Shown here in pieces: positions 14,552-24,396 of a DNA stretch of 64,000 bases; position 1 is the stretch's first letter, and the number at the start of each line of letters is the position of its first letter. The notes under the pieces are model-generated. The model made no database searches and was not told where the DNA came from. It worked only from the letters and a program-made list of their open reading frames with translations. The stretch is from the NCBI GenBank assembly GCA_002419385.1, contig DIFZ01000024.1:12606-76605 (forward strand), written 5' to 3'. This DNA comes from Geobacter sp. UBA5735 (lineage in GTDB: Bacteria > Desulfobacterota > Desulfuromonadia > Geobacterales > Geobacteraceae). Made by a program: the position numbers and the translations under genes.

Positions 14552-16592
14552 CCGCCGATGCCTCCTCCGCTGCATTCACCCCGGCAGCTCCCCCAGTACG
14601 TTCGGACTGAGGCGGAGTGTCAAGCGCAGCCCTCACTGCCATCAAGAGTTCGCCAGGCTTAACCGGTTTCGACAAGAGCGGGACATCCCCTGCATCACAC
14701 CCATGGGCAGACAGGATGTCACGAGTGTGCCCGCTCATAAAGATGATCTTGACTTCCGGCCTGATCTTCCTGATTTCGCACATGATCCGGGCACCGTTCA
14801 TCTTCGGCATGACAACGTCGCAGAGCAGCAGCCGGATATCGTCGGCATGTTCCCGGAATTTTTCCAGCACATCCTCTCCATCAGCAGCATCGATCACCTG
14901 GTACCCGTACTTTGTCAGGATATGCTTTGTCAGCATGCGGACGAACCGGTCATCCTCGGCAACAAGTACGGTCTCCCGGTTCCCTGCGGGAAGAAACAGG
15001 TTTTCATCCTTTTTACGCTCGATCGTGCCATCGATCAACGGCAGGTAAACAGAAAAAACCGTTCCTTTTCCCGTCTCGCTCTCAACCTCGATATATCCCT
15101 TGTGCTGGGTCACTATACCGAATGCCATCGACAGACCCAGGCCGGTCCCTTTACCGACTTCCTTGGTGGTAAAGAAAGGGTCGAATATCCTTTCCCTGGT
15201 ATCCGGATCGATGCCGACGCCCGTATCTGCAACCGAAAGCCTGGCATACACGCCCGGGCAGTTTTTTTGCGTCTCATCCCCAGGGGAGGGAGAAACTTCG
15301 ACCATTTCCGTCGTCATGGACAACCGCCCGCCCTGGGGCATCGCATCCCTGGCATTTGTCACAAGGTTGATGATTATCTGGTCGATCTGCAGCTCATCGG
15401 CCATGATGACCAGGTCATCAGTCGACAGCGCGATGCGAAAATCGATATTCTCCCCCACAAGCCTTTTCAGCAACAGACTGATGTCGCTGACGACAGAATT
15501 GAGGTTAACTGCCTTGGGATTCAGGATCTGGCTCCTGCTGAAGGCAAGCAGCCGCTTTGTCAGCTCCCCTGCCCTGCCCGCAGCTGCGATGATCTGCTCG
15601 ACATAACTGCGGATGGAACTCTTGGCCTTGATACGACCTTGAAGCAGCTCTGCGCAATTTTCGATTACGGAAAGGATATTGTTGAAATCATGGGCCACCC
15701 CTCCCGCCAGCGTACCAACTGCTTCCATCTTGTGCGCCTGCCGCAGCTGATGCTCCAGGCGTTCCTGTTCCCTGTCCCTGATCTGGAGCGAATCCGTCAT
15801 GGTATTGAACGCAGTAGCAAGCTTGCCGATTTCATCCCCAGTCTCCACCGGCACCTTTTCAAGGGTCGCCCCCGTTCCCATCATCCTGACTCTTTCCGTC
15901 AGCCTGTTGAGGGGCCGGGTTATCCCCTTGACGACAAAAAAGACGATTACGGTCGCGGCAAGCAGGAAGAAGAGGCCGATGAGGCTGCTGTTCACAATCA
16001 GCTTGCCAAGAGATCGATTGAGGATGTTCTTGTCAAACACTATCCGGACAAAACCTATCGTCCGATCCCTGTTGCCGAACATGCGGTCAGAGAAAAACAA
16101 CGCCTCGTCTGTCGTCGTGTCCGGACCGGCCATCACGGGCGCCCAGAAGTCCACCATGTCCCTTTTTCGATCAATGGACAGGAATTGCCCCACCCTCCTC
16201 AGCCGGTTCAACGTTTCCCGTCTTTCCTGTTCAGGAATAGTAAACTCCGTCTTCTTGCCTGAAATCCTCTGTTTGGTGTTTTCCGCCAGCACGACGCCTT
16301 CCTGGTTGTAGATGGAGACATACAATACTTCCTTGCCCTGCAGGACGCTGTCGACCGGACCCTTCAGCATGTCAGGGTTCTCCGCGAAGACACCCAGCCG
16401 AGCCGTGTCGGCAAGCAGTCTCGTCAGCACTTCGCCCTGCCAGTCCAGGTATTCCGTCTGTGACCGCCACTCCCTGAAAACAAAGTATCCGGTCAAGGAC
16501 ATGGAGAGAACTACAATGGATACTATGCTCACCAGGAATATCTTGGCAGCAAATGTTTCACTCAGCATCTTTGGCAAGTTTCTCATATTCAT
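14544..16592 (-). CDS. Membrane hybrid histidine kinase with C-terminal receiver
   Basis: 682 residues: transmembrane helix (about 18-40), periplasmic sensor region, second helix (about 205-225), HAMP, HisKA with AGGVAHDFNNIL, HATPase with NLVTNARDAM, ADTGVGIDPD and GTGLGLSM, then a receiver (ETVLVAEDDRF) with phospho-Asp in LLCDVVMP. It would transfer phosphate from His to its own receiver and to an unknown regulator. The gene starts 12 bp after the periplasmic binding-protein gene, so the sensor may detect that protein in its ligand-bound form, as in other binding-protein/kinase pairs (inference). Confidence 0.9.
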   Translation of the reverse strand: MNMRNLPKMLSETFAAKIFLVSIVSIVVLSMSLTGYFVFREWRSQTEYLDWQGEVLTRLLADTARLGVFAENPDMLKGPVDSVLQGKEVLYVSIYNQEGVVLAENTKQRISGKKTEFTIPEQERRETLNRLRRVGQFLSIDRKRDMVDFWAPVMAGPDTTTDEALFFSDRMFGNRDRTIGFVRIVFDKNILNRSLGKLIVNSSLIGLFFLLAATVIVFFVVKGITRPLNRLTERVRMMGTGATLEKVPVETGDEIGKLATAFNTMTDSLQIRDREQERLEHQLRQAHKMEAVGTLAGGVAHDFNNILSVIENCAELLQGRIKAKSSIRSYVEQIIAAAGRAGELTKRLLAFSRSQILNPKAVNLNSVVSDISLLLKRLVGENIDFRIALSTDDLVIMADELQIDQIIINLVTNARDAMPQGGRLSMTTEMVEVSPSPGDETQKNCPGVYARLSVADTGVGIDPDTRERIFDPFFTTKEVGKGTGLGLSMAFGIVTQHKGYIEVESETGKGTVFSVYLPLIDGTIERKKDENLFLPAGNRETVLVAEDDRFVRMLTKHILTKYGYQVIDAADGEDVLEKFREHADDIRLLLCDVVMPKMNGARIMCEIRKIRPEVKIIFMSGHTRDILSAHGCDAGDVPLLSKPVKPGELLMAVRAALDTPPQSERTGGAAGVNAAEEASADE

Positions 16593-16604
16593 GGTCGTGT
16601 TCCG

Positions 16605-17504
16605 TTACCTGACAATTCGTGCCCTGGCCCTCACATCATCGCTCATTTTGAGCCGCAGTTTTTTCGAGACTGTTTCATTGACGGTCAAGACCGTATGCTC
16701 AGCCTCAGCTGCCTGCAAATCAGCCGTCTTTGCGCCGGACAAAATTCTGGCAGCCATTTCTCCCGCCTGGCGCCCCATATCAAAGGGGCTCGCATCAACC
16801 GACATCAAGGCGCCGACACCAACGTACTTGGCGGAAAACGCGCATACCGGAATGCCGTTTCTCATGGAAAAAAGCATCATTGTCTCAACCGTATCAGGAG
16901 TTATCGCCGTTGTGTCCGGAATCATCCAGATTGCATCGACCGTCCCTTTCATGGCATGCAAAGATTGGGGAACCTCTCGCGGATTGGTCACTTCCTTTGT
17001 GCGGATCTCCATCCTGAGCGCCCTGGCCGATACAACGGCCCTTCTTACGAATTCTCCCGATTTGTCCGGATCATAAACAACACCGATTCTGCGGGCATCA
17101 GGCAGCACTCTCCTCATGGCGGACAACTGCTTTTCCGGGGAAACCACCATGCTGACGCCGGCAACATTTCTTTCATGAGATAGAATCGAATGCGGATTCA
17201 GGACCATGAGGTAGACGAGGGGAATATGATGGTATTTCTTCACCTTCCGCAGAGCTTCGGCCCCAACAGCCAGGATCAGGTCCGGCTTGCGCTCCCTGAT
17301 GGCCTGATCCGCTTCATTGACCCCGAGGACCGCATAAACGGCTCCCCGGCCATTGCCCTCAAGGGCGGTCCTGAACCCTGCGACAGCCTCGTTGTAAGGG
17401 GTGATTCCCATACTCTGTACAACCAGCAGGTATGGATGGTGAGCCCTGGAATTAACACTGGGAATAATGAGAAAGAAAAGTATGAAGACAATAATACGAA
17501 GCAT
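16605..17504 (-). CDS. Periplasmic ABC-type substrate-binding protein (PF04392 type)
   Basis: About 299 residues with an N-terminal signal peptide (LRIIVFILFFLIIPSVNS) and a two-lobe fold of the TrpX/YtfQ-like group, seen in PDLILAVGAEAL, PLVYLMVLNP and GIPVCAFSAKYVGVGAL. No permease or ATPase gene is adjacent, so it may serve as a sensor for the kinase immediately downstream. The start is uncertain: the ATG at 17504 fits the signal peptide but lacks a clear ribosome site, and longer in-frame starts exist up to 17558. Divergent from the TonB receptor gene, 190 bp away. Confidence 0.8.
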   Translation of the reverse strand: MLRIIVFILFFLIIPSVNSRAHHPYLLVVQSMGITPYNEAVAGFRTALEGNGRGAVYAVLGVNEADQAIRERKPDLILAVGAEALRKVKKYHHIPLVYLMVLNPHSILSHERNVAGVSMVVSPEKQLSAMRRVLPDARRIGVVYDPDKSGEFVRRAVVSARALRMEIRTKEVTNPREVPQSLHAMKGTVDAIWMIPDTTAITPDTVETMMLFSMRNGIPVCAFSAKYVGVGALMSVDASPFDMGRQAGEMAARILSGAKTADLQAAEAEHTVLTVNETVSKKLRLKMSDDVRARARIVR

Positions 17505-17694
17505 AATCCGGTTCGTATGGACAAATGAGATACGTTTTGATACGTTACCTTGCATCAAGCCGCAACCCGATTGTTTCAGGTCAAGAGAAATTGTGCCGGC
17601 GTCAGGAGAATCTGAGCAGGCATGATTACCGGTCCGGGTTCCCTATTCGAAACATGGCACATCCGAACGCGCTTTTGAGGTATAGAAATTCATT

Positions 17695-19581
17695 ATGCAC
17701 AGCTTTGCATTAAAAACAAGCCTGGTTTTGGCATGCCTTGCACTCGGTCTTTTTCTGCGGGTCGGAAATTTGCACGCGGCCGAAGGCGACGAAATGGGTG
17801 TTCTCGAATTGTTTTATGACGAGAAAAATCTTGTGGTTACACCAACGAGGACTGCAAAATCCATTTCGCAAATCGCAGAAAACATCACTGTAATTACCGC
17901 TGAAGAAATCAAGGGCATGAACGCTCACTCTGTTGCCGAAGTAGTGAACAATGTCACCGGGATTCAGCTGTTGAATGCCTACGGCCCCGGAAGCAGCCCG
18001 GAAGTCCTCGTCCAGGGTGCGGAATCCCGTCATGTGCTCGTGCTCATCGATGGAGCAAGCCAGAACAATCTCAGCGACGGTTTCCCGGATATCGGCACAA
18101 TGCGCGTTCAGCATATCGAACGCATCGAAATCGTGAAGGGGCCGGCATCCTCTTCCTGGGGATCATCGCTTGGAGGAGTGATCAACATCATCACCAAATC
18201 CCCTGATGACACCGGAAAGTTCGGCGGAACGCTCGTAACGTCCATAGGAGAGCGAAACACCGGCGACTACCGGGGAGAGGCTTCCGGAACGATCGGATCC
18301 TTCGGTTACTATCTTTCAGGCGGCGGATTCCTGACCGACGGGCTGCAATCGAACACCGACCTGCGAAGCGGCAACATCTATTCGAAACTCGAATGGAGAC
18401 CGTTGAATGACACCGTTTTTACCTTGACAGTGGGATACGATACGGGATCCCGGGGTATCGGTGTTCTATCGCTCCCGTATGACAGCATTCTATTCCGAAA
18501 TCGTTACGACAATTTTTTCTCGTCCCTGTCGCTGAACCAGAGGATCAGCGACAGTCTCAGCCTGGATGTTGCCTTCCGCAGCTCGTATCGAAAAATCGCA
18601 TTGACAATGAAAGAAGCACAAACAGGCATTGCAAGCGAGTATTCCAGCGGCAAAGACGTAACCCTCGGCGGAAATGCCCGCCTCAGCTGGGAAAAGGGAC
18701 GAAACAACCTGGCACTCGGAACGGACTTCGATTTCGGTACCCTGGATTCGCCCAATATCGCCGACGGTCATCAAAGACTGGACAAATGGGCAATCTACTC
18801 CAATGACACCATCAGGCTGGGGAGATTCTCCCTGACTCCCGGTCTTCGATACGATTACACCAGCACTAACGGCGATTTCATAAGTCCGAGCATCGGCGCC
18901 ACCTGCACCATTGCCGACTCCACGATAATCAGGGGATACATTGCCAGGGGATTCAACACTCCACCACTCGGTTACACTTTCGGCAGCACGTTGTTCATGG
19001 TGCCGAATCCGGATCTGAAAATGGAAAAAGTCTGGTCCTACTCTGCCGGTTTCGAATCGGCGGCTATCTCCCACCTCTGGGTCAAGGCCACCTTCTTCCA
19101 TCACGATGTTTCTGATGCCCTGGCGACGAGCATCTTGGCGAGTGGGTACGCCATCACGGTCAATGCGGGCAAACAGACGAGGGAAGGCGTGGAAGTCGAA
19201 CTGAAGACGACGCCGGTATTTCACCTGTCGCTGACGGGAGGTTTCACTTTCATCAATACCAAAGACCGGGCCACCGACGAAGTTCTAAAGAACGTTCCCC
19301 GCTATGTCTATGACGTGGGAATTCAGTACGACGACAGCAGGTTTCTGCGGGCGCTCCTGAAAGGACGGTATATCGACTATAACACCGATCCCGGCAATAA
19401 CGGCAAATACTCAGCCATGATCTGGGACCTCAATCTGTCGAAGGAATTCCAGGTCAGCCGAGGGATGACTGCTGAGGCGTTTTTCACCGCACACAATCTG
19501 TTCAATGGCGACCAGTATTTCCTGGATGTCTACAAGAACCCCCGGCGCTGGTTCGAAGGCGGCCTGCGCTTTTCTTTCTGA
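17695..19581 (+). CDS. TonB-dependent outer-membrane receptor
   Basis: 628 residues: signal peptide, then a plug domain (VVTPTRTAKSISQIAENITV, VLVLIDGASQNN, IERIEIVKGPASSSWGSSLGGVINI), then a beta barrel ending in the aromatic GLRFSF. The plug resembles BtuB/CirA-type receptors for cobalamin or siderophores; the ligand cannot be told from sequence. It is transcribed away from the binding-protein/kinase operon, which may control it or share its substrate. Confidence 0.92.
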   Translation: MHSFALKTSLVLACLALGLFLRVGNLHAAEGDEMGVLELFYDEKNLVVTPTRTAKSISQIAENITVITAEEIKGMNAHSVAEVVNNVTGIQLLNAYGPGSSPEVLVQGAESRHVLVLIDGASQNNLSDGFPDIGTMRVQHIERIEIVKGPASSSWGSSLGGVINIITKSPDDTGKFGGTLVTSIGERNTGDYRGEASGTIGSFGYYLSGGGFLTDGLQSNTDLRSGNIYSKLEWRPLNDTVFTLTVGYDTGSRGIGVLSLPYDSILFRNRYDNFFSSLSLNQRISDSLSLDVAFRSSYRKIALTMKEAQTGIASEYSSGKDVTLGGNARLSWEKGRNNLALGTDFDFGTLDSPNIADGHQRLDKWAIYSNDTIRLGRFSLTPGLRYDYTSTNGDFISPSIGATCTIADSTIIRGYIARGFNTPPLGYTFGSTLFMVPNPDLKMEKVWSYSAGFESAAISHLWVKATFFHHDVSDALATSILASGYAITVNAGKQTREGVEVELKTTPVFHLSLTGGFTFINTKDRATDEVLKNVPRYVYDVGIQYDDSRFLRALLKGRYIDYNTDPGNNGKYSAMIWDLNLSKEFQVSRGMTAEAFFTAHNLFNGDQYFLDVYKNPRRWFEGGLRFSF

Positions 19582-19650
19582 AAAACAGAAAAGCCTTCAG
19601 GCGATTCCAGGAGTGAAGCACCATGAAGACACCCTGACCGGAAAGCTACT

Positions 19651-20751
19651 GTGCCGAAACATACCCTAACAACCGGGTTCTGCTCTTCCAACGATCCCGT
19701 GCTCCGTTTCACGCCGACCTGTGATCCTCTCGCGACACATGTTCATCTGTACAACCTCCTGACCCCCGGGGTTATCCGGGACCGATGCCTTCAACGACAT
19801 ATCGAACGCCTGCGCCACCGTTTCCGGAACTACGCTGCGTGCTACCCCTACGGGCTTTGGGCGCCAAGGCTCGTGGTGAACGATGAGATGAGATCGTTAA
19901 CGGAAACCTATCTGCCCCTGGAGGAAATGGATTCGGCCTTCCGACGCCTGTTTGAGCTGGCTCTCAGATATCGTCCGACACCGCTGGCAACGATAGCCGT
20001 CTCAGCCACAGACTGGCTCGATTTCCTTACGCAGCACCGGTCAACCGTTTCATCAGCCAACCCGGCACACCTGCTGCAGAGCCTTTGCGACAATGAAACG
20101 TTCCGCGTCAGCTTCCTGTTCGAGCATTTCCTGCCACGGCGCAATGGCGGCGGATTCAACCGCTATCCCCGCCAGTTGGGGTTTCTGAAATGCCATCTCG
20201 AACAGAAATTCCGCGGTGACGGAGATGTAATCCGCTGCCTGGACGCCGCCTGCGGGACCGGCGAAGGGACTTACGATCTCGCCGGGCTGCTCAGGGACTG
20301 CGGGATTCCCGTCGCACGGCAGGGTATCAACGGCTCAACCATCGAACCTCTGGAGCTCTTCGCCGCAGCCCACGGTTTTTTTCCCCATGACCCGGCAAGG
20401 CAATCGAACTTCAGGAGCGTCATGCGATCGCTTATGGATGATAATGTGCTTGAAGGAGTGGGGTTTCAGCTTGAGGACATAGCGCTCCCGGGCGGAAAAG
20501 ACGCAAGCGCCTACGACGTCATCGTGTGCAACGGCCTGCTGGGAGGCCCGGCCCTTCACGTGGAGGACGATGTGATGCGGACGGTTGCCGCTCTTGCAGG
20601 ACGGCTTCGGCCCGGCGGCATTTTCCTGGCCGCTGACCGCTTCCACGGCGGCTGGAAGAAAACCATGCCACCTGCGTGCCTGATGGAAATGGTGTCGCAA
20701 TGCGGGTTGAATGCAATCATTGCCGGAGAGGGGATCGCTGCCGTGAAATGA
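19651..20751 (+). CDS. CheR-like SAM-dependent methyltransferase
   Basis: 366 residues starting at GTG. SAM motif I is VIRCLDAACGTGEGTYDLA, followed by YDVIVCNGLLGGP, the arrangement of CheR-type chemoreceptor methyltransferases, in which the CNGLL-like segment corresponds to the FCRNV region. The N-terminal 170 residues are not recognised. It lies 69 bp after the TonB receptor, probably the same operon. No chemotaxis genes are nearby, so the substrate is unknown; an O-methyltransferase of another type is possible. Confidence 0.65.
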   Translation: MPKHTLTTGFCSSNDPVLRFTPTCDPLATHVHLYNLLTPGVIRDRCLQRHIERLRHRFRNYAACYPYGLWAPRLVVNDEMRSLTETYLPLEEMDSAFRRLFELALRYRPTPLATIAVSATDWLDFLTQHRSTVSSANPAHLLQSLCDNETFRVSFLFEHFLPRRNGGGFNRYPRQLGFLKCHLEQKFRGDGDVIRCLDAACGTGEGTYDLAGLLRDCGIPVARQGINGSTIEPLELFAAAHGFFPHDPARQSNFRSVMRSLMDDNVLEGVGFQLEDIALPGGKDASAYDVIVCNGLLGGPALHVEDDVMRTVAALAGRLRPGGIFLAADRFHGGWKKTMPPACLMEMVSQCGLNAIIAGEGIAAVK

Positions 20752-20785
20752 ACGCCGAAGCGTTCACACGCCGCGGATTCAGGAA

Positions 20786-22717
20786 TTACTTCAGGCAGAT
20801 CCTGCGAATTTCGTGGATGTCGGTCAGGTGCTGAAAAACCTTCAGGATGCCGTCCTGTTTCAGGGTGGTCATGCCGCAGCCGACGGCAAGGTCCCTGATC
20901 TCCGCGGTCTCGGGCTTTTTCTTGATCAGGCTCTTCATGGCATCGTTGCAATCCAGCAACTCATGTATGCCGAGGCGGCCATGGTAACCGGTATTGTCGC
21001 ACAAATCGCACCCCACCGGTTCGGCAATGGTGATATCTTCCTTCGACAGGCCGGTTTCCTGGAACGCAGCGCTGCCGTATTCATCGATTATTTCATCAAG
21101 TTCACGCTCTGTCGGCTTGTAGACCCTTTTGCACCCCTTGCACAATCTCCGTGCAAGCCTCTGGGCAAGGATGCAGATGAGCGAATCCGAAAAGCTGAAG
21201 GGGTCGAGCCCCATCTCAAGCAGCCTCGTGACCGTTTCCGCTGCACTGTTGGTATGCAGCGTGGACAGCACCAGGTGACCGGTCAGGGATGCCTCGATGG
21301 CAATGGACGCTGTTTCCTCGTCCCGCATTTCGCCGACCATGATCACATCCGGATCCAGGCGCAGAAACGAGCGCAGCGTTGCGGCAAAAGTCAGCCCGAT
21401 CCGCGGGTTGACCTGCACCTGGCGCAATCCCCGCTGGGTGATTTCAACCGGGTCCTCGGCAGTCCAGATCTTCGTTTCAGGAAGATTTATCTTGGTTATG
21501 GCCGAGTGGAGCGTGGTGGTCTTGCCCGAACCGGTCGGTCCGACCACAAGGATGAGGCCGTACGGCTTCAATACGGCACGCTGGAACACTTCCATGTTCC
21601 TTGGAGCAATGCCCAGATCGTCGAACGCAATGGGATCACCGGTATGGAGCAGACGGATGACGACATCCTCCAGGTGTCCCACTGTCGGCATCGTCGCGAC
21701 CCGCAACTCAACATCAATGGGGCCGAAGCGCCTGAAATTGATCTTGCCGTCCTGCGGCTTCCGGCGCTCGGCTATATCCAGCTCAGACATTATTTTGATG
21801 CGTGAAGGTATGGCATACTTGTATTTGTAGGGGATTTTCTGATACACCTTGCAGCGTCCGTCGACGCGCATCCTCACGATGACGTCCCGTTTGCCCGGAT
21901 ACGGCTCGATATGTATGTCCGATGCCCGGTTCTGGTAGGCATCATAGATGATCTTGTTGACCAGCTTGACGATGACGCTGTCCCGCTCGGTGACTTTCTT
22001 GACTTCGTCTTCAATTTCCGGCTCTTCCGAGAAGTCCACCCTGGTCAGAATCTCAGCAATGCTGTCCGGAATATTCAGCTCTTCTTCTTCGTCCCTCTGG
22101 CTGACAGGATGAATGCCGTTACGGTACAGCCGCTGCTGGGCAGCCAGGATTTCCGATTCCTTCGCAATGACCGGTATTACCTTGAGACGCGTCGCGGCCT
22201 CAAGCTCCATCAACTCGTGAAGCTTCACCGGAGAGGCCATGGCGAGGGTCATGGTGCTCCCGATCTTGGAAATGGGGACCACCCGCTGCCTGCGCGCATA
22301 ACTGGCGTTGAGTACACGGGCAAGCGAGGAATCGATCGTCAGGTTGTCCAGGGAAGCGAAGGGCAGATCGTACTGGATGGAAATGGCCCTGGCTATCTGG
22401 TTCTCAGACAGAAACGACAATTTGAGAAGCGACTTTTCAAGCGGAATCCCGTCCTTCCGGCTCAGCACGCGGGCCTCTTCGAGACGTTTTTCGTCCAGCT
22501 GGTATTCATACTGCAGGATATCCACCAGCTTTTTCCGCTTGCCCGACTGCTCGAGAACATAGTTGAGGTCCGATTCCCGCAGAAACCCGAGCCTGCACAA
22601 CAGCCTGCCCACTGTCTCGCCCGGAGAGGTTTCCTGCAGCTTGAGAGCCTCGGCAAGCTGCTGCTCGTTGATGAGCTTGTTTTCAATAAGGATTTCGCCA
22701 AGTCTTTTTTTCGACAT
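20786..22717 (-). CDS. Type II secretion / type IV pilus assembly ATPase (GspE/PilB family)
   Basis: 643 residues with two N-terminal MshEN-type repeats (RLGEILIENKLINEQQLAEA, then a second copy near 70-150) and a GspE ATPase core. Walker A is GPTGSGKTTT, the Asp/His boxes include DPVEITQRGLRQVQVN, and Walker B is DPDVIMVGEMRDEETA. A four-Cys zinc motif is formed by CKGC and CDLC. It would power pseudopilus or pilus assembly from the cytoplasm. Two same-strand genes upstream encode proteins of unknown role; no other secretion genes are present. Confidence 0.9.
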   Translation of the reverse strand: MSKKRLGEILIENKLINEQQLAEALKLQETSPGETVGRLLCRLGFLRESDLNYVLEQSGKRKKLVDILQYEYQLDEKRLEEARVLSRKDGIPLEKSLLKLSFLSENQIARAISIQYDLPFASLDNLTIDSSLARVLNASYARRQRVVPISKIGSTMTLAMASPVKLHELMELEAATRLKVIPVIAKESEILAAQQRLYRNGIHPVSQRDEEEELNIPDSIAEILTRVDFSEEPEIEDEVKKVTERDSVIVKLVNKIIYDAYQNRASDIHIEPYPGKRDVIVRMRVDGRCKVYQKIPYKYKYAIPSRIKIMSELDIAERRKPQDGKINFRRFGPIDVELRVATMPTVGHLEDVVIRLLHTGDPIAFDDLGIAPRNMEVFQRAVLKPYGLILVVGPTGSGKTTTLHSAITKINLPETKIWTAEDPVEITQRGLRQVQVNPRIGLTFAATLRSFLRLDPDVIMVGEMRDEETASIAIEASLTGHLVLSTLHTNSAAETVTRLLEMGLDPFSFSDSLICILAQRLARRLCKGCKRVYKPTERELDEIIDEYGSAAFQETGLSKEDITIAEPVGCDLCDNTGYHGRLGIHELLDCNDAMKSLIKKKPETAEIRDLAVGCGMTTLKQDGILKVFQHLTDIHEIRRICLK

Positions 22718-22798
22718 GAAACACTTCCGCCTACCTGATTAGTGCATCCGGGCAACCGACATCGTCAGCAGTCGGTAAAAAAGGCCCACGAGCAAAAG

Positions 22799-24295
22799 CT
22801 ATCTGCCGAGCACATCATACCCCATGAAACCCAGGAGATCCCTGGTCAGGGGATCGATTCCGACATCGGTCACGAAGACGGCGCCCCCTTTTCGCCCGGC
22901 GGCAGCTATCTCCACACCCGACATCCGCATGGCAAACGGCGCGTTTTTCGGGCTCCACAGATCATGGGAGCCATAGCGGGCAGGCTTTTTCAAGACCGGC
23001 GACAGCTTCCCGGAAATCGTTCTGAGGCTGTCTGACGGAAGAATGCTGACAACACTGTATCCGCGCTGCTGCAGGAGCTTCAGCAGCCCATGCCGGACCG
23101 GGTCCTGCTGCGAGAAGGACACGACGACCTTTTTTCCGCTTTCCCGGAAATAACGGTCCGCCCTGACTGCCAGGACGACACCGCTCTTCGAACCGTCATC
23201 GAGCTGTATGTCCCGATCCTTTTCGAACTCCACCGATGCCGCGGTCAAGAGAGAATCCACCGTTTCCCGCTGATCCGAACCCTTGACGCTGTAGAGCCGG
23301 TTGATCCTTCCCATCGGCCGGCCCGGGTCAGTGGGCACGGCATCGATCACCTTGAAACCCTCCCGATCGAGCAGCGAGCAGAGCGCCGAAGGCAATCCCA
23401 TCAAGTGGTCCGACACATTGAGCAGCACGATATCATGGTTCAGGAGGCTGTCTGCTTTTTTTTCAACCTTGAAGTCGGCGTTGACCGTAACGACCGGATC
23501 CAAACCAAAGGAAAAACGGAATCCCTCCTCCACGGAATAGAATCGTGCAGAATCCAGCAAGGCGGCATAGAAACGCCGCGGATCGGCTGGATCAGCTGTC
23601 ACGATATGTACCGTGGAATCGTTTTCCTCGATGATGGACTTCACCTGTGGAGAAAGGGCGCCCCTGGAATCGACAACTATCCTGCCGCCCTCACTGTCGT
23701 GGAATACCGGATAGACAGCCGGGTCGAGTGAAAGGGAAAAACTCCGGTCCCGCAGCGCAAGTCCGTCGTCCTTCTCCGTTTCGCCGGAAACCATCTTCTC
23801 CCAGACATCCCTTGCCTGCAGCAGTCTTTCACCGCGGTCGACGTTGGTCGTTACCGGCATTCTGAAAGAAAGGCTCAAAGACCGCGAACCGCTCAGGCTG
23901 GCCCCAACGGGAGACCTGCGCCGAGCATACTTTGGCGTCCTTTTCCTCGTGCCATGCCGGGCGCTTTTGACTGTCCGGCCCATACGGTGTCGAGCTTTAC
24001 CCCTGCCGGAAGATGCAGTGACCCGCCGGCCAGACGTGCGCTTCGATACTGCAGCAGACGTTGCGGATTTTTTTCCCGTGGCGGGAGCAGTCGCGGCAGC
24101 CCCTGCAGACGGCAGGCGCTGTTTGCTGTCCCCGGAATCCCGGTCGTTCCCGTGCGTCTTTTTCCCTCCCGGTCGAAGCTGCTTGAGGTCGATGTCATAC
24201 GTGGGATCGATGGCAAGGGTCACGTCGGCATGACCGGCCAGAAATCCAAAAAGAATGCCGAAGACTGAATAGCGGATCCATGGAGCGAGCTTCAT
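22799..24295 (-). CDS. Secreted protein with basic linker, unknown function
   Basis: 498 residues with a signal peptide ending near residue 28. Residues 40-135 are low-complexity and very basic (for example SKRTSGRRVTASSGRGKARH and KRTPKYARRR), like a nucleic-acid- or peptidoglycan-contacting linker. The remaining 360 residues form a folded region that was not recognised, with repeated DPxR/FYSVEEGF-type segments. AAGGAGG precedes the ATG. Located between the secretion ATPase and the receiver-like membrane protein, it may be an accessory of that system (inference). Confidence 0.6.
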   Translation of the reverse strand: MKLAPWIRYSVFGILFGFLAGHADVTLAIDPTYDIDLKQLRPGGKKTHGNDRDSGDSKQRLPSAGAAATAPATGKKSATSAAVSKRTSGRRVTASSGRGKARHRMGRTVKSARHGTRKRTPKYARRRSPVGASLSGSRSLSLSFRMPVTTNVDRGERLLQARDVWEKMVSGETEKDDGLALRDRSFSLSLDPAVYPVFHDSEGGRIVVDSRGALSPQVKSIIEENDSTVHIVTADPADPRRFYAALLDSARFYSVEEGFRFSFGLDPVVTVNADFKVEKKADSLLNHDIVLLNVSDHLMGLPSALCSLLDREGFKVIDAVPTDPGRPMGRINRLYSVKGSDQRETVDSLLTAASVEFEKDRDIQLDDGSKSGVVLAVRADRYFRESGKKVVVSFSQQDPVRHGLLKLLQQRGYSVVSILPSDSLRTISGKLSPVLKKPARYGSHDLWSPKNAPFAMRMSGVEIAAAGRKGGAVFVTDVGIDPLTRDLLGFMGYDVLGR

Positions 24296-24396
24296 GGAAA
24301 TCCCTCCTTGATAGGTTTAAACGCCAGCCACGTTCGCACTCGCGCCAGCACTGGGGGGCTGCCGGCCAGAGAGCCGGAATGATGCAACGGCACGTT

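Noticed and set aside
14151..16262. A 703-codon plus-strand open frame
   Set aside because: Antisense to the hybrid kinase, whose motifs are complete; the plus frame shows no protein family features. High-GC antisense artefact.
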